From CAWBQO01 sp963790965 (GTDB taxonomy: Bacteria; Bacteroidota; Rhodothermia; Rhodothermales; DASSAV01): 64,000 nucleotides of DNA. The stretch is from the NCBI GenBank assembly GCA_963790965.1, contig CAWBQO010000002.1, positions 186,001-250,000 of the forward strand, given 5' to 3'. The notes below the pieces were generated by a model. It saw only the letters and a list, made by a program, of their open reading frames with translations, had not been told where the DNA came from and made no database searches. This document shows, in pieces, positions 25,676-33,515 of the stretch. The position numbers and the translations under genes were made by a program. How positions within the stretch are numbered: position 1 is the first letter of the stretch; every line of letters begins with the position of its first letter.

Positions 25676-27544
25676 ATGGCTTTTCAGATCTCTCAGAAAG
25701 ACACCCACGGCCCTCGCACCCACACCTGCGGCGAACTCCGACGCGGCGACATCGGCACCGACGTCGTGCTGAAAGGATGGGTGGACACCCGCCGCGACCT
25801 TGGCGGCGTGATCTTTCTCGACGTGCGGGATCGGTACGGACTCACGCAGGTCGTGATCGAACCGGAAGATAATCCGGAAGCCTTCGCGCGCTCGGAGCAC
25901 CTTCGAAGCGAGTACGTCATCTCGGTGAGCGGCCGCGTATCGGAGCGTTCGGCGGAGACGGTCAACCCGCGCCTTCCGACGGGAGAGGTGGAAGTGCGCG
26001 TTTCCGAATTGCTGCTGCTGAACACGGCGGAGCCGCTGCCATTCTCGGTTTCCGCGCACGAGGAGAAGCGCACGCAGGCCAACGAGGACGTACGCCTCCG
26101 CTATCGGTATCTCGATCTCAGGCGGACGGAGTTGCAAGAGAACATGATGGTTCGCCACCGCCTTTACCAGGTGGTCCGGCAATACCTCGATGCGCAGCAA
26201 TTTCTTGAAGTCGAGACACCCGTCCTTATGAAGTCGACACCGGAGGGCGCGCGTGACTTTCTCGTGCCGAGCCGCCTTCATGCCGGCAAGTTCTACGCCC
26301 TTCCGCAGTCGCCGCAAACGTACAAGCAGATATTGATGGTCGCGGGCCTCGACCGCTACTTTCAGATCGTGAAGTGCTTCCGGGACGAGGACCTTCGGGC
26401 GGACCGGCAGCCGGAGTTTACACAGATCGACGTCGAGATGACCTTCCCGACGGAAGAGGTTATCTATGCGACGTTCGAGGGGCTGATGAAGGCCATCTGG
26501 CGCGAGATCAAGGGTACGGAACTGGAAACACCTTTCCAGCGAATGCCCTACGCAGAGGCGATGCGGACATACGGCTCCGACAAACCCGACCTTCGTTTCG
26601 ACCTGCCGATCCAGGAAGTAACGGACGTTTTCAAAGGCTCCGGCTTCCGCGTCTTCGACAACACCATCGAGAACGGCGGTCATATCATGGCCTTGCGCGT
26701 TCCCGGGGAGGGGGATCGTGGCCGGGGCGCGATGGACCGGCTCGATAAAGACATTGTTCGCAAGAAGATCGGTGCAGGGGGGCTGATTTACTTCCGCCTG
26801 CCGTCCGACGGATCGGAGGTCGTGTCTTCCGTCAAGGAGCATGTGCTGAGGCGGGAGTTTATCGATGCCGCTCTGGAGGCGGTCGGTGCGGGCGCGGGCG
26901 ATCTCGTGCTGATGCTCGCCGGCAGCGCGCCAAAGGTGTACGAGCAGATGGGCATCCTTCGTCTCCATCTCGCCGATGAACTGAACCTCATCCCCCCTGG
27001 AGCGGAAGGCCCGTGGAAATTCCTCTGGGTGACGGAGTTTCCGCTTCTCGAATGGAGCGAAGAGGAGCAGCGCTACTTTGCCATGCACCATCCTTTCACG
27101 TCGCCCCATCCCGACGACATCGCCACGCTGGCGACGGAGCCGGGCGGCACCCGCGCGCGCGCCTACGACCTCGTCCTGAACGGAAGCGAAGTCGGCGGCG
27201 GATCGATCCGTATCCACAACCGGGACGTGCAGAACGAAATGTTCAAGCTGCTCGGAATCGGTGCCGAGGAGGCGGAGCAGCGCTTCGGCTTCCTGCTCGA
27301 CGCCTTCCGCTACGGCGCGCCCCCGCACGGCGGCATTGCCTTCGGCCTCGACCGGCTCGTCATGCACCTCGTCGGCTCGTCGAGCATCCGCGAAGTAATC
27401 GCGTTCCCGAAGACGCAGAGCGGGATGGAACTCATGGTGCAGTCGCCCGACAGCGTGGACGAACGGCAGCTGCGCGAGCTGCACATCCGCACGGTCGAGC
27501 CGGAGAAGGCGGACAAGACCAAGCTCGTTCGGCAGCCCTCGTGA
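25676..27544 (+). CDS. aspS: Aspartate-tRNA ligase (bacterial type)
   Basis: Charges tRNA-Asp. 622 residues. An N-terminal OB-fold anticodon-binding domain (GWVDTRRDLGGVIFLDVRD) precedes the class II core with motif 2 (FRDEDLRADRQPEFTQID), the bacterial GAD insertion (residues about 310-420) and motif 3 (GIAFGLDRLVM). Because gatB is also encoded here, AspRS might be non-discriminating and feed tRNA-Asn amidation, but that is inference. Its TGA overlaps the GTG of the next gene, so the two are coupled. Confidence 0.97.
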   Translation: MAFQISQKDTHGPRTHTCGELRRGDIGTDVVLKGWVDTRRDLGGVIFLDVRDRYGLTQVVIEPEDNPEAFARSEHLRSEYVISVSGRVSERSAETVNPRLPTGEVEVRVSELLLLNTAEPLPFSVSAHEEKRTQANEDVRLRYRYLDLRRTELQENMMVRHRLYQVVRQYLDAQQFLEVETPVLMKSTPEGARDFLVPSRLHAGKFYALPQSPQTYKQILMVAGLDRYFQIVKCFRDEDLRADRQPEFTQIDVEMTFPTEEVIYATFEGLMKAIWREIKGTELETPFQRMPYAEAMRTYGSDKPDLRFDLPIQEVTDVFKGSGFRVFDNTIENGGHIMALRVPGEGDRGRGAMDRLDKDIVRKKIGAGGLIYFRLPSDGSEVVSSVKEHVLRREFIDAALEAVGAGAGDLVLMLAGSAPKVYEQMGILRLHLADELNLIPPGAEGPWKFLWVTEFPLLEWSEEEQRYFAMHHPFTSPHPDDIATLATEPGGTRARAYDLVLNGSEVGGGSIRIHNRDVQNEMFKLLGIGAEEAEQRFGFLLDAFRYGAPPHGGIAFGLDRLVMHLVGSSSIREVIAFPKTQSGMELMVQSPDSVDERQLRELHIRTVEPEKADKTKLVRQPS

Positions 27545-27948
27545 CCTCGCCCGCCCTCGCCGGACTCCGCGAACTTCTAAAGACGCATCTCTCGTGGGAA
27601 AGCTGGGAGCGCCTCGCTACGGGCGGGCGCGTGACCGTTGAGCGGCCGCGCGGCTCCCATCACCCCGTTTTTGCCGAGATCATCTATCCTATCGACTACG
27701 GTAGCATCGACGGCACCATTGGCACGGACCGGGTGGAGGTGGACGTGTTCGTCGGCACGGCGACGAACGGGCTGGTCGGCCTCATCGCGACCGATGATCT
27801 TCGGCGTGGAGACCGCGAGGTGAAGTTTCTTCTGAACTGTTCGCCCGAAGAGATCTACCTGGCGAACGGCTTTATCAACTTCGATCCGTCGCTCATGCAG
27901 GGTTTGCTCGTGCTGCGCCGGCCGCTGGCTACTCTATGGAAACAGTGA
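27541..27948 (+). CDS. Inorganic pyrophosphatase-like protein
   Basis: 135 residues resembling short family I pyrophosphatase-like proteins (GSHHPVFAEIIYPIDYGSIDGT, then DRVEVDVFVGT and DREVKFLLNC). The canonical DxDPLDVLV metal motif is reduced, so hydrolysis of PPi is not assured. It begins with GTG at 27541, overlapping the aspS stop (GTGA), and its stop overlaps the EamA start by 13 bases. If active, it would remove the PPi released by aminoacylation (inference). No signal peptide. Confidence 0.8.
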   Translation: MTSPALAGLRELLKTHLSWESWERLATGGRVTVERPRGSHHPVFAEIIYPIDYGSIDGTIGTDRVEVDVFVGTATNGLVGLIATDDLRRGDREVKFLLNCSPEEIYLANGFINFDPSLMQGLLVLRRPLATLWKQ

Positions 27949-28838
27949 CTCGTTCGCCGTCGTGGCTTGAAGCGCACCGTAACGGAGCCGCGGTGGCCGC
28001 AGCCGTGACGGCGAATGCGCTCTGGGGAACCAGCTTTCTCCTCGGGAAGATGGCGCTCGTGGAGCTTTCCGCCATGCAAGTGATCCTCGGGCGGTTCATC
28101 ATCGCCTCGGTGATCCTCTTGCCGGTCGCGGCCCGCAGATGGAAGAAGTTGCAGGCCGGCGACGCCGGATTGTTCGCCCTGTCCGGCTTTCTCATGGTGC
28201 CGGTCATGATGGTGCTCCAGTTCGAGGGGCTGAACCGGACGAGCGCTACGAGCGCGGCGCTCATCATCGGCGCGATTCCCGTGTTGCTGGCGGTAGCGGC
28301 CGTTCTGGTGGACCGCGAACGACTCGGCCCGCGCGGATGGATGGCGGTTCTCCTCTCGACGCTCGGGGCTTTTATCCTTGCCGGTACGCCGGGAGCCGAG
28401 CGAACGCTGCTCGGGGATGGACTCGTCCTCGCCTCCGCCTTCGCCGCCGTGGCGTGGGTGCTGACCACCCGCCGGCTCCTCCACCGCTATGGCACCATGA
28501 TGACGACCGCGCTCAGCATCGCTGTCGGCACGGCCTGGCTCCTGCCGATCGTGCTTGTGACGGATGGAATACCGACCGGCGCGCTGAGCGGCGAAACCTG
28601 GTTCGCGCTTGTGAGCCTCGGCGTCCTCTGTTCCGCGACCACCTACACGCTCTGGAACTGGGCGCTCAAGAGCACCTCCGCCTCGCGGCTGGCCCCGTTC
28701 GTCAACCTGGAGCCGCTCGTCGGGGCGGCGCTCGGACTGCTCGTGCTGCGCGAGCACCTGAGCAGCGGTCTGCTCATTGGCGGCCTGCTCATCCTCGGAT
28801 CTGCCTTCCTCGCCTCCTTTTCCGCGCGAGCAGACTGA
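27936..28838 (+). CDS. EamA/DMT superfamily permease
   Basis: Inner-membrane drug/metabolite transporter-type permease, substrate unknown. 300 residues with about ten hydrophobic helices arranged as two EamA repeats; the first begins VAAAVTANALWGTSFLLGKMAL and the second near residue 155 (GDGLVLASAFAAVAWVL). LEPLVGAALGLLVLREHL in the second repeat is typical. It overlaps the pyrophosphatase-like gene and converges with speE, five bases away. A second EamA protein is encoded at 40 kb. Confidence 0.92.
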   Translation: METVTRSPSWLEAHRNGAAVAAAVTANALWGTSFLLGKMALVELSAMQVILGRFIIASVILLPVAARRWKKLQAGDAGLFALSGFLMVPVMMVLQFEGLNRTSATSAALIIGAIPVLLAVAAVLVDRERLGPRGWMAVLLSTLGAFILAGTPGAERTLLGDGLVLASAFAAVAWVLTTRRLLHRYGTMMTTALSIAVGTAWLLPIVLVTDGIPTGALSGETWFALVSLGVLCSATTYTLWNWALKSTSASRLAPFVNLEPLVGAALGLLVLREHLSSGLLIGGLLILGSAFLASFSARAD

Positions 28839-28843
28839 CGCGC

Positions 28844-29719
28844 CTACGCGAAGAGCCGGCGCACGAAGTTCGGCAGCGCAAACGCCGCAACGTGAACGTC
28901 CGGGTTGTAGTACCTCAGATCCTCGCCGAAGGACGCGATCTTGACTGCCGCCCCGGCGGAATCAAAGTCGCGGACGGGGTGCACGCGCTTGCTGCCCATC
29001 GAGAACGACCACGTGCCCGTCGGATAGGTGGGTATGTGCGCAAGGTACATTTCCACCGTGGGGAAGATGCTGCCGAGGAGCGCGTGCGCCTGGCGAATGG
29101 AATCCTGGAACCAGCGGTCGAACGGCGATTCCGTCTGGGCGACGAGAATGCCCTGCTCCGAAAGGATGCGCTCGCAGTCGCGGTAGAAGGTTTCGCCGAA
29201 CAGGCCTTCGGCAAAGCCCACGGGATCCGTCGAGTCTACGGTCACGAGATCATAGGTGCCGGCTTGCGCCTGGCGCACGAACTCAATGCCGTCGGTGACG
29301 TGGATGGAGACGCGGGGGTCATCGAGGCCGCAGCTAATGTCGGGGAAGAACTTGCGACAGGCGTCGATCACCATGCCGTCGATCTCGACGAGATCCACGT
29401 GCTCGAAGGACGGATGGCGAAGGATCTCGCGGACGGTTCCTCCGTCTCCCCCGCCGATGACGAGGGCGCGTGCGGGTTGATCGAGCAGGCAGAGCGCCGG
29501 GTGCGTGATCATCTCGTGGTAGACGAACTCGTCGCGATCCGTCAGCATGACCAGGCCGTCGAGCGTCAGGAGCCGTCCGAAAGCGTCCGTTTCAAAAACC
29601 TGGACGTGCTGGAAGTCGCTCTGTTCGCTCATCAGGACACGTTCGATCCCGAACGTGATGCCCGTGCGGGCTTCCCAGTACTCGTCGTATCGAAGCTGAT
29701 TCGCCTTTTGCTCTGCCAT
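28844..29719 (-). CDS. speE: Polyamine aminopropyltransferase (spermidine synthase)
   Basis: Transfers an aminopropyl group from decarboxylated SAM to putrescine. From ATG 29719 it has 291 residues: a small N-terminal beta domain, then the Rossmann core with VIGGGDGGTVREILRHP, DLVEIDGMVI and TVDSTDPVGFAEGLF (catalytic Asp). Polyamine specificity cannot be assigned from sequence alone. It lies 125 bp downstream of speD on the same strand, so decarboxylated SAM is made and used by one transcription unit. The Pro/Arg-rich upstream extension is rejected. Confidence 0.95.
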   Translation of the reverse strand: MAEQKANQLRYDEYWEARTGITFGIERVLMSEQSDFQHVQVFETDAFGRLLTLDGLVMLTDRDEFVYHEMITHPALCLLDQPARALVIGGGDGGTVREILRHPSFEHVDLVEIDGMVIDACRKFFPDISCGLDDPRVSIHVTDGIEFVRQAQAGTYDLVTVDSTDPVGFAEGLFGETFYRDCERILSEQGILVAQTESPFDRWFQDSIRQAHALLGSIFPTVEMYLAHIPTYPTGTWSFSMGSKRVHPVRDFDSAGAAVKIASFGEDLRYYNPDVHVAAFALPNFVRRLFA

Positions 29720-29844
29720 GCTGCTTTGCGGTCCCGCCGGAGGCACGCGCGGGAGATTTGGAATAAAAGAATGAGCGCGCGGCACAAAGTGGGCCTTAGA
29801 CCCCTCCGCGCCACGCGCTCCTCTCAACGAAGTAAAGGAACCAC

Positions 29845-30237
29845 CTACGCGACCAGCTCCAGTTCCAGGGGCTTATGGGAGACCTTCGTGGGGAAGAGAC
29901 CCCGCTTAAGCTCCATGCTGGACACGTTCTGCGCCTTGAAGTGGCTCTCCAGATACTTCTGGATCACCCAAGGTTCGATCGTTTCTCCGCACGTGAAAAT
30001 GTCGATTGCCGCATACCCATGTTCCGGCCACGTGTGAATCGTGACATGGGACTCTGCGATCACGATCACGCCACTCACCCCGTGGGGGCTGAAGGTGTGA
30101 AACGTGTCCGAGATGACGGTTGCTGAGGACCGGCGAACACCTTCGAGCAGAATTTCACGGATGAGATCTTCGTCGTCAAGGACGTTCCGATCACAATCAT
30201 AGAATTCCACCAGAATCTGTCTTCCGAGTGCTTGCAT
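29845..30237 (-). CDS. speD: S-adenosylmethionine decarboxylase proenzyme
   Basis: Produces decarboxylated SAM for spermidine synthesis; pyruvoyl enzyme. 130 residues of the short (class 1B) type. AESHVTIHTWPEHGYAAIDIFTCG contains the self-cleavage pair Glu62-Ser63, the proton-donor His68 and Cys83, the same positions as known in the Thermotoga maritima enzyme. GGAGG stands about 8 bases before the ATG. First gene of the speD-speE unit; two hairpins precede it. Confidence 0.96.
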   Translation of the reverse strand: MQALGRQILVEFYDCDRNVLDDEDLIREILLEGVRRSSATVISDTFHTFSPHGVSGVIVIAESHVTIHTWPEHGYAAIDIFTCGETIEPWVIQKYLESHFKAQNVSSMELKRGLFPTKVSHKPLELELVA

Positions 30238-30265
30238 TGACTACCCTCCAATTTAAGTGCACCCC

Positions 30266-30320
30266 CCGTGTGCCACACACGGAGAAACATTGTATGTGTA
30301 CGTCCCTGTAAGGCCGGGAC
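30266..30320 (-). promoter_or_regulatory. Possible structured speD leader
   Basis: Two hairpins lie 30-85 bases upstream of speD: a perfect 7-bp stem CCGTGTG/CACACGG with a 3-base loop (30266-30282) and a 5-bp stem GTCCC/GGGAC (30302-30320). A leader sensing polyamine or SAM is conceivable, but the fold matches no riboswitch class I recognise. Confidence 0.3.
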
Positions 30321-30810
30321 ATCCACCCATACAACCGCAGTCCTGGTGAATGGAAGGGTAGGGAAACGCCGGAAGACGCAGGATTACGACTTTTTGCGCG
30401 CTTCCTTCAGCTTGCTTCACCAGCCGCTAGCGCATCGCTCCTCCCCTGCCGCCGGCAAAAGGAGTGCGAGTCTATGCGATGTAAAGAACGCGGAGTTGTG
30501 CGGTTCAGAGAATACCTGGTGACAGCAGGCGTCTCCCTGAAAGGCGGCATTCATCCTTGCTAAAATATCCCCGAAAGGCATCCAAATGCAACGGTTTTTC
30601 GGCAAAAAGTATGCACAAATTTGCGCTGCGTCAGAGACCCCTATCGAGAACGAGACGCCGAAACGCGCGCCCTGTGCGACTGTTCCGCCGCAGCGATTGC
30701 AGCAGCCCGGAAGGGCGGTTCGGGATAGATTTTCAAAAAGCGAGAGACCTTCCCCCGCCCATGAACCTCATGCAAGGTCATCCAGTACAAAAGCTATGCC
30801 GCAACGAGGG

Positions 30811-30839
30811 TTGCGCCGCGCCGGCCTTCGCCGTATTTT
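30811..30839 (+). promoter_or_regulatory. Candidate promoter for tRNA-Lys
   Basis: TTGCGC (30811-30816), a 17-base spacer and TATTTT (30834-30839), 26 bases before the tRNA 5' end. Spacing is ideal for a sigma-70-type promoter; sequence match is moderate. Confidence 0.45.
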
Positions 30840-30865
30840 AAGCAGCTACGGCGCACGCGCCGCCC

Positions 30866-30938
30866 GATCCCGTAGCTCAGCTGGTAGAGCAAATGACTTT
30901 TAATCATTAGGTCGCAGGTTCGAGCCCTGCCGGGATCA
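30866..30938 (+). tRNA. tRNA-Lys (anticodon TTT)
   Basis: A complete cloverleaf: 7-bp acceptor GATCCCG/CGGGATC, D-arm GCTCAGCTGGTAGAGC, anticodon stem AATGA/TCATT with loop CTTTTAA (anticodon TTT), T-arm with GGTTCGAGCC, discriminator A. CCA is not encoded. A promoter-like sequence precedes it and a terminator follows. Confidence 0.97.
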
Positions 30939-30958
30939 CGACGCACAGGACAGACGAG

Positions 30959-30998
30959 AGCCCTCGGAAGAGCACCTTCCGGGGGCTTTCTGTTTTTC
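30959..30998 (+). terminator. Terminator after tRNA-Lys
   Basis: 12-bp stem AGCCCTCGGAAG/CTTCCGGGGGCT (30959-30970 and 30976-30987, one wobble) followed by TTCTGTTTTTCTT. Confidence 0.88.
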
Positions 30999-31085
30999 TT
31001 CCCCGGCTTCGCTATGGCATTAGGCGTACGGCAGACCGCTCTTGGGTCCCGATCGGGCACAAGGGGGCACCGCGCGGTCCGCGGC

Positions 31086-32084
31086 TCAGGCCTGGGCGGC
31101 CTGCGTTCTGCGGAAGTCGTCCAAGCTCATCTCCTCCCACCGGCCGTCGGGGAAGGCGATCCAGACGAGATCCTTGAATATGTCGACCTTTTGCACAATG
31201 CCGCGGCCCTGCTCGGTGTGGACGGACGAGTCGAGGGGCGGAAAGGCGCGTAGCGCGGACATGTACTGCTCCAGCTCGTAGTTGAGGCAGCACTTGAGCC
31301 GGCCGCACTGCCCGCTCAGTCGGATCGGGTTGAGCGGCAAGTTCTGGGCTTTGGCCGCCTGCGTGGATACCGGTTTGAATTCCTGCAGCCAGGTTGAGCA
31401 GCAGAGCGTGCGCCCGCATGAGCCGATGCCGCCGATGCGCGCGGCCTCGTCACGGGCACCGATCTGCCGAAGCTCTACGCGCGTGCGAAACCGCCCGGCA
31501 AGCTCGCGCACGAGCTGCCTGAAGTCCACCCGGTGCTCTGCCGTAAAGTAGAACGTAACCTTGCTCCGGTCGAACTGCCATTCAACATCGACCAGTTTCA
31601 TGGGCAGGGCCATGCGGTCAATGGTGCGGCGGCCGATCAGGTAGGTCTCGGCCTCACTCTCCTTGTTGGCCTCCCACGCCTCGAGATCCGGCATTCCCGG
31701 CAGGCGCACGATGCGCGGGAAGTCCCCGGCCTCATCGAGGCCTTTCGAGCGGATGCGCATGCGCACCAGCTCCCCGACCATGTGAACGGTCCCGAGATCG
31801 ACGCCGCGGTCCGCTTCTACGATCACGTGGTCGCCCGCGTGGACCTCCAGCTCGCGGGCGTTGAGATAAAAGCCCTTCCGGCCGCCCTTAAACGCTACCT
31901 CGACGGTTTCAAATACGACCGGCGCGGACGACGTTCCGACCTCGTTGAGCCAGTCGTAGATGTGCATGGCCGGGCAGGCGCTCGTGCCGGCGCGCCCGCT
32001 GCTCGAACCGCACCCGCCTTGAACGCCATTGCCCCCGCACCCGGCACCACATCCCGATCCGGTACTACACGTTGAACATCCCAT
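31086..32084 (-). CDS. PSP1 domain protein, RicT-like
   Basis: 332 residues. The central PSP1 domain and the Cys-rich blocks GSCGRTLCCSTW and SGQCGRLKCCLNYE match RicT (YaaT), a subunit of the Fe-S-containing Ric complex that in Bacillus subtilis affects RNase Y action and phosphorelay. The N-terminus is an unusual Cys/Gly-rich stretch (MGCSTCSTGSGCGAGC) that could bind metal. It lies 122 bp after holB on the same strand, the same neighbour pair as in Firmicutes, which supports the call. RicA and RicF partners are not visible here. ATG 32084 chosen over an upstream TTG. Confidence 0.88.
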   Translation of the reverse strand: MGCSTCSTGSGCGAGCGGNGVQGGCGSSSGRAGTSACPAMHIYDWLNEVGTSSAPVVFETVEVAFKGGRKGFYLNARELEVHAGDHVIVEADRGVDLGTVHMVGELVRMRIRSKGLDEAGDFPRIVRLPGMPDLEAWEANKESEAETYLIGRRTIDRMALPMKLVDVEWQFDRSKVTFYFTAEHRVDFRQLVRELAGRFRTRVELRQIGARDEAARIGGIGSCGRTLCCSTWLQEFKPVSTQAAKAQNLPLNPIRLSGQCGRLKCCLNYELEQYMSALRAFPPLDSSVHTEQGRGIVQKVDIFKDLVWIAFPDGRWEEMSLDDFRRTQAAQA

Positions 32085-32206
32085 GGCTATTGTCGGAGTC
32101 TCAGTTGCAAAATACAAAGGCGCGTCGTTTCCATAAAGCGGGTCGCCGCGCCGGCTTGCAAAGTTCGGTTACACCTGCCGGGCAGGTTTGTGCCCGCAAA
32201 ACGGCA

Positions 32207-33376
32207 TCAGGTGGAGACCGCCTCCTCCGCCAGCGGATTGTACAGCGACGCAGTGGACGAGCCGTGCATGGCCCGGTTCATGGCACGGGTGAACGCGAGG
32301 AAGATGAGCGTCGTGTTTACGTTGCGTTCGATGAGGCGCGCGGCATCCTCGGTGAGCGCCATCATCGCTTCGAGATTGGCGTCTGGAATGTTGCGGCAAA
32401 AGCTGGCTACGGTGTCCCGCTGATCGATGTTCACGATGGGTGCCGCTTCGCCCATGTGGCGGTAGAGCATCAGGTCGCGTATCCACCGAAGCATGAGATC
32501 GAGCGTGCCTTTGAGCCGCTCGCGGCCGCTGGAGGAGAGCGTCTCGACGATGTCGGCGACCTTGTTAATATTGAATATATAGGCGGCCCTCAAGAATTCG
32601 ATGATGAACGCGCGGCCGTTCAGGAGTTCTTCGCTACCGGCAAGGTCGAGCGCGCGCATATACGAGCCATCGGCCATGCGGGCGATTGTGGGGGCGAGCG
32701 CCGGGTCGGTACCCTCGCGCTCAACCAATGCCTGCTCAATGGCCTCGGGCGCAAGCGGATCGAAGCGAAACCTGCGGCAACGCGAAAGGATGGTCGGCAG
32801 CAGGCGCTCGACGCGGTCGGTCGTTAGCATGAAGACCGTTTGCGGCGGCGGTTCCTCGATGAGTTTCAACAAGGCATTGGCCGCTTCGACGCGCAGGAGA
32901 TGTGCGTCCGTCATGATGACCACCTTGTAGCGCCCTTCGACGGGCCGAAAGCCAATCTCCCGCCGCAGATCTTCGTTGATGCGCTGGATCGTGTAGATGG
33001 CCTGCTTGTTCGATTCCTTCGTCCGATCTGCGAGCGAGGGCCGACGCAGGAAATCGACGGCGGCGTACGGGTTGGTCGCGAGCAGCGCGAGGCGCTCCGC
33101 TACGCCGTCGGGGTCCACGTCCGTGGGATACGGTAGAAGGAAATGGACGTCCGGGTGAGTGAGTCGCGCGACTTTCGTGCAGGCAGCGCACGTTCCACAG
33201 GCGCGCCCCTGGCCTCCTTCGCACTGAAGAGCAGCGGCAAAGGCGAGGGCTACGGCCCGCTTCCCGACGCCGTCCGGCCCTTGAAAAAGGCTCGCGTGGG
33301 GCACGCGATCCTGCTCGATCACCCTCTGCAGCGCGTCAACGACCCGCTCCTGACCTATAACGTCTTTCCATTGCAT
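32207..33376 (-). CDS. holB: DNA polymerase III delta' subunit
   Basis: Clamp-loader subunit that helps load the sliding clamp. 389 residues. It opens MQWKDVIGQERVVDALQ, then a Walker A-like GPDGVGKRAVAL near residue 33, a zinc-binding cluster (CGTCAACTKV with an upstream Cys), VVIMTDAHLLRVEAANALLKLIEEPP and the SRC motif LSRCRRFRF. The C-terminal collar is longer than in Escherichia coli. GGAG stands before the ATG. Followed by the RicT-like gene; divergent from the glycosyltransferase. Confidence 0.93.
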   Translation of the reverse strand: MQWKDVIGQERVVDALQRVIEQDRVPHASLFQGPDGVGKRAVALAFAAALQCEGGQGRACGTCAACTKVARLTHPDVHFLLPYPTDVDPDGVAERLALLATNPYAAVDFLRRPSLADRTKESNKQAIYTIQRINEDLRREIGFRPVEGRYKVVIMTDAHLLRVEAANALLKLIEEPPPQTVFMLTTDRVERLLPTILSRCRRFRFDPLAPEAIEQALVEREGTDPALAPTIARMADGSYMRALDLAGSEELLNGRAFIIEFLRAAYIFNINKVADIVETLSSSGRERLKGTLDLMLRWIRDLMLYRHMGEAAPIVNIDQRDTVASFCRNIPDANLEAMMALTEDAARLIERNVNTTLIFLAFTRAMNRAMHGSSTASLYNPLAEEAVST

Positions 33377-33515
33377 AGTTTTCTCCAGTCGCCCTGCTTA
33401 TCTCTCCGGCCACCGACAAGGTATGAACAGGCACCCGGGAGGGGCAACTGCCTGCAGCCTCATTGTCGGGCCAGGTGCCGTATTTTTATGCGCCCTTCAA
33501 GAACAGGCGACTGCC

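Larger units (their letters stand above)
30238..30865. other. Long gap between speD and tRNA-Lys
   Basis: About 630 bases. Near speD it holds a possible structured leader (30266-30320), and just before the tRNA a sigma-70-like promoter. Between about 30350 and 30800 I see no gene, terminator or recognisable RNA. Open frames here overlap the tRNA or are compositionally random. Confidence 0.6.

Noticed and set aside
25553..27484. 643-aa open frame antisense to aspS
   Set aside because: Long antisense frames are common in GC-rich genes; aspS is secure.
28139..30037. 632-aa open frame spanning EamA, speE and speD
   Set aside because: Covers three real genes in a wrong frame or strand.
30586..30903. 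105-aa open frame upstream of tRNA-Lys
   Set aside because: Runs into the tRNA gene and has random composition.
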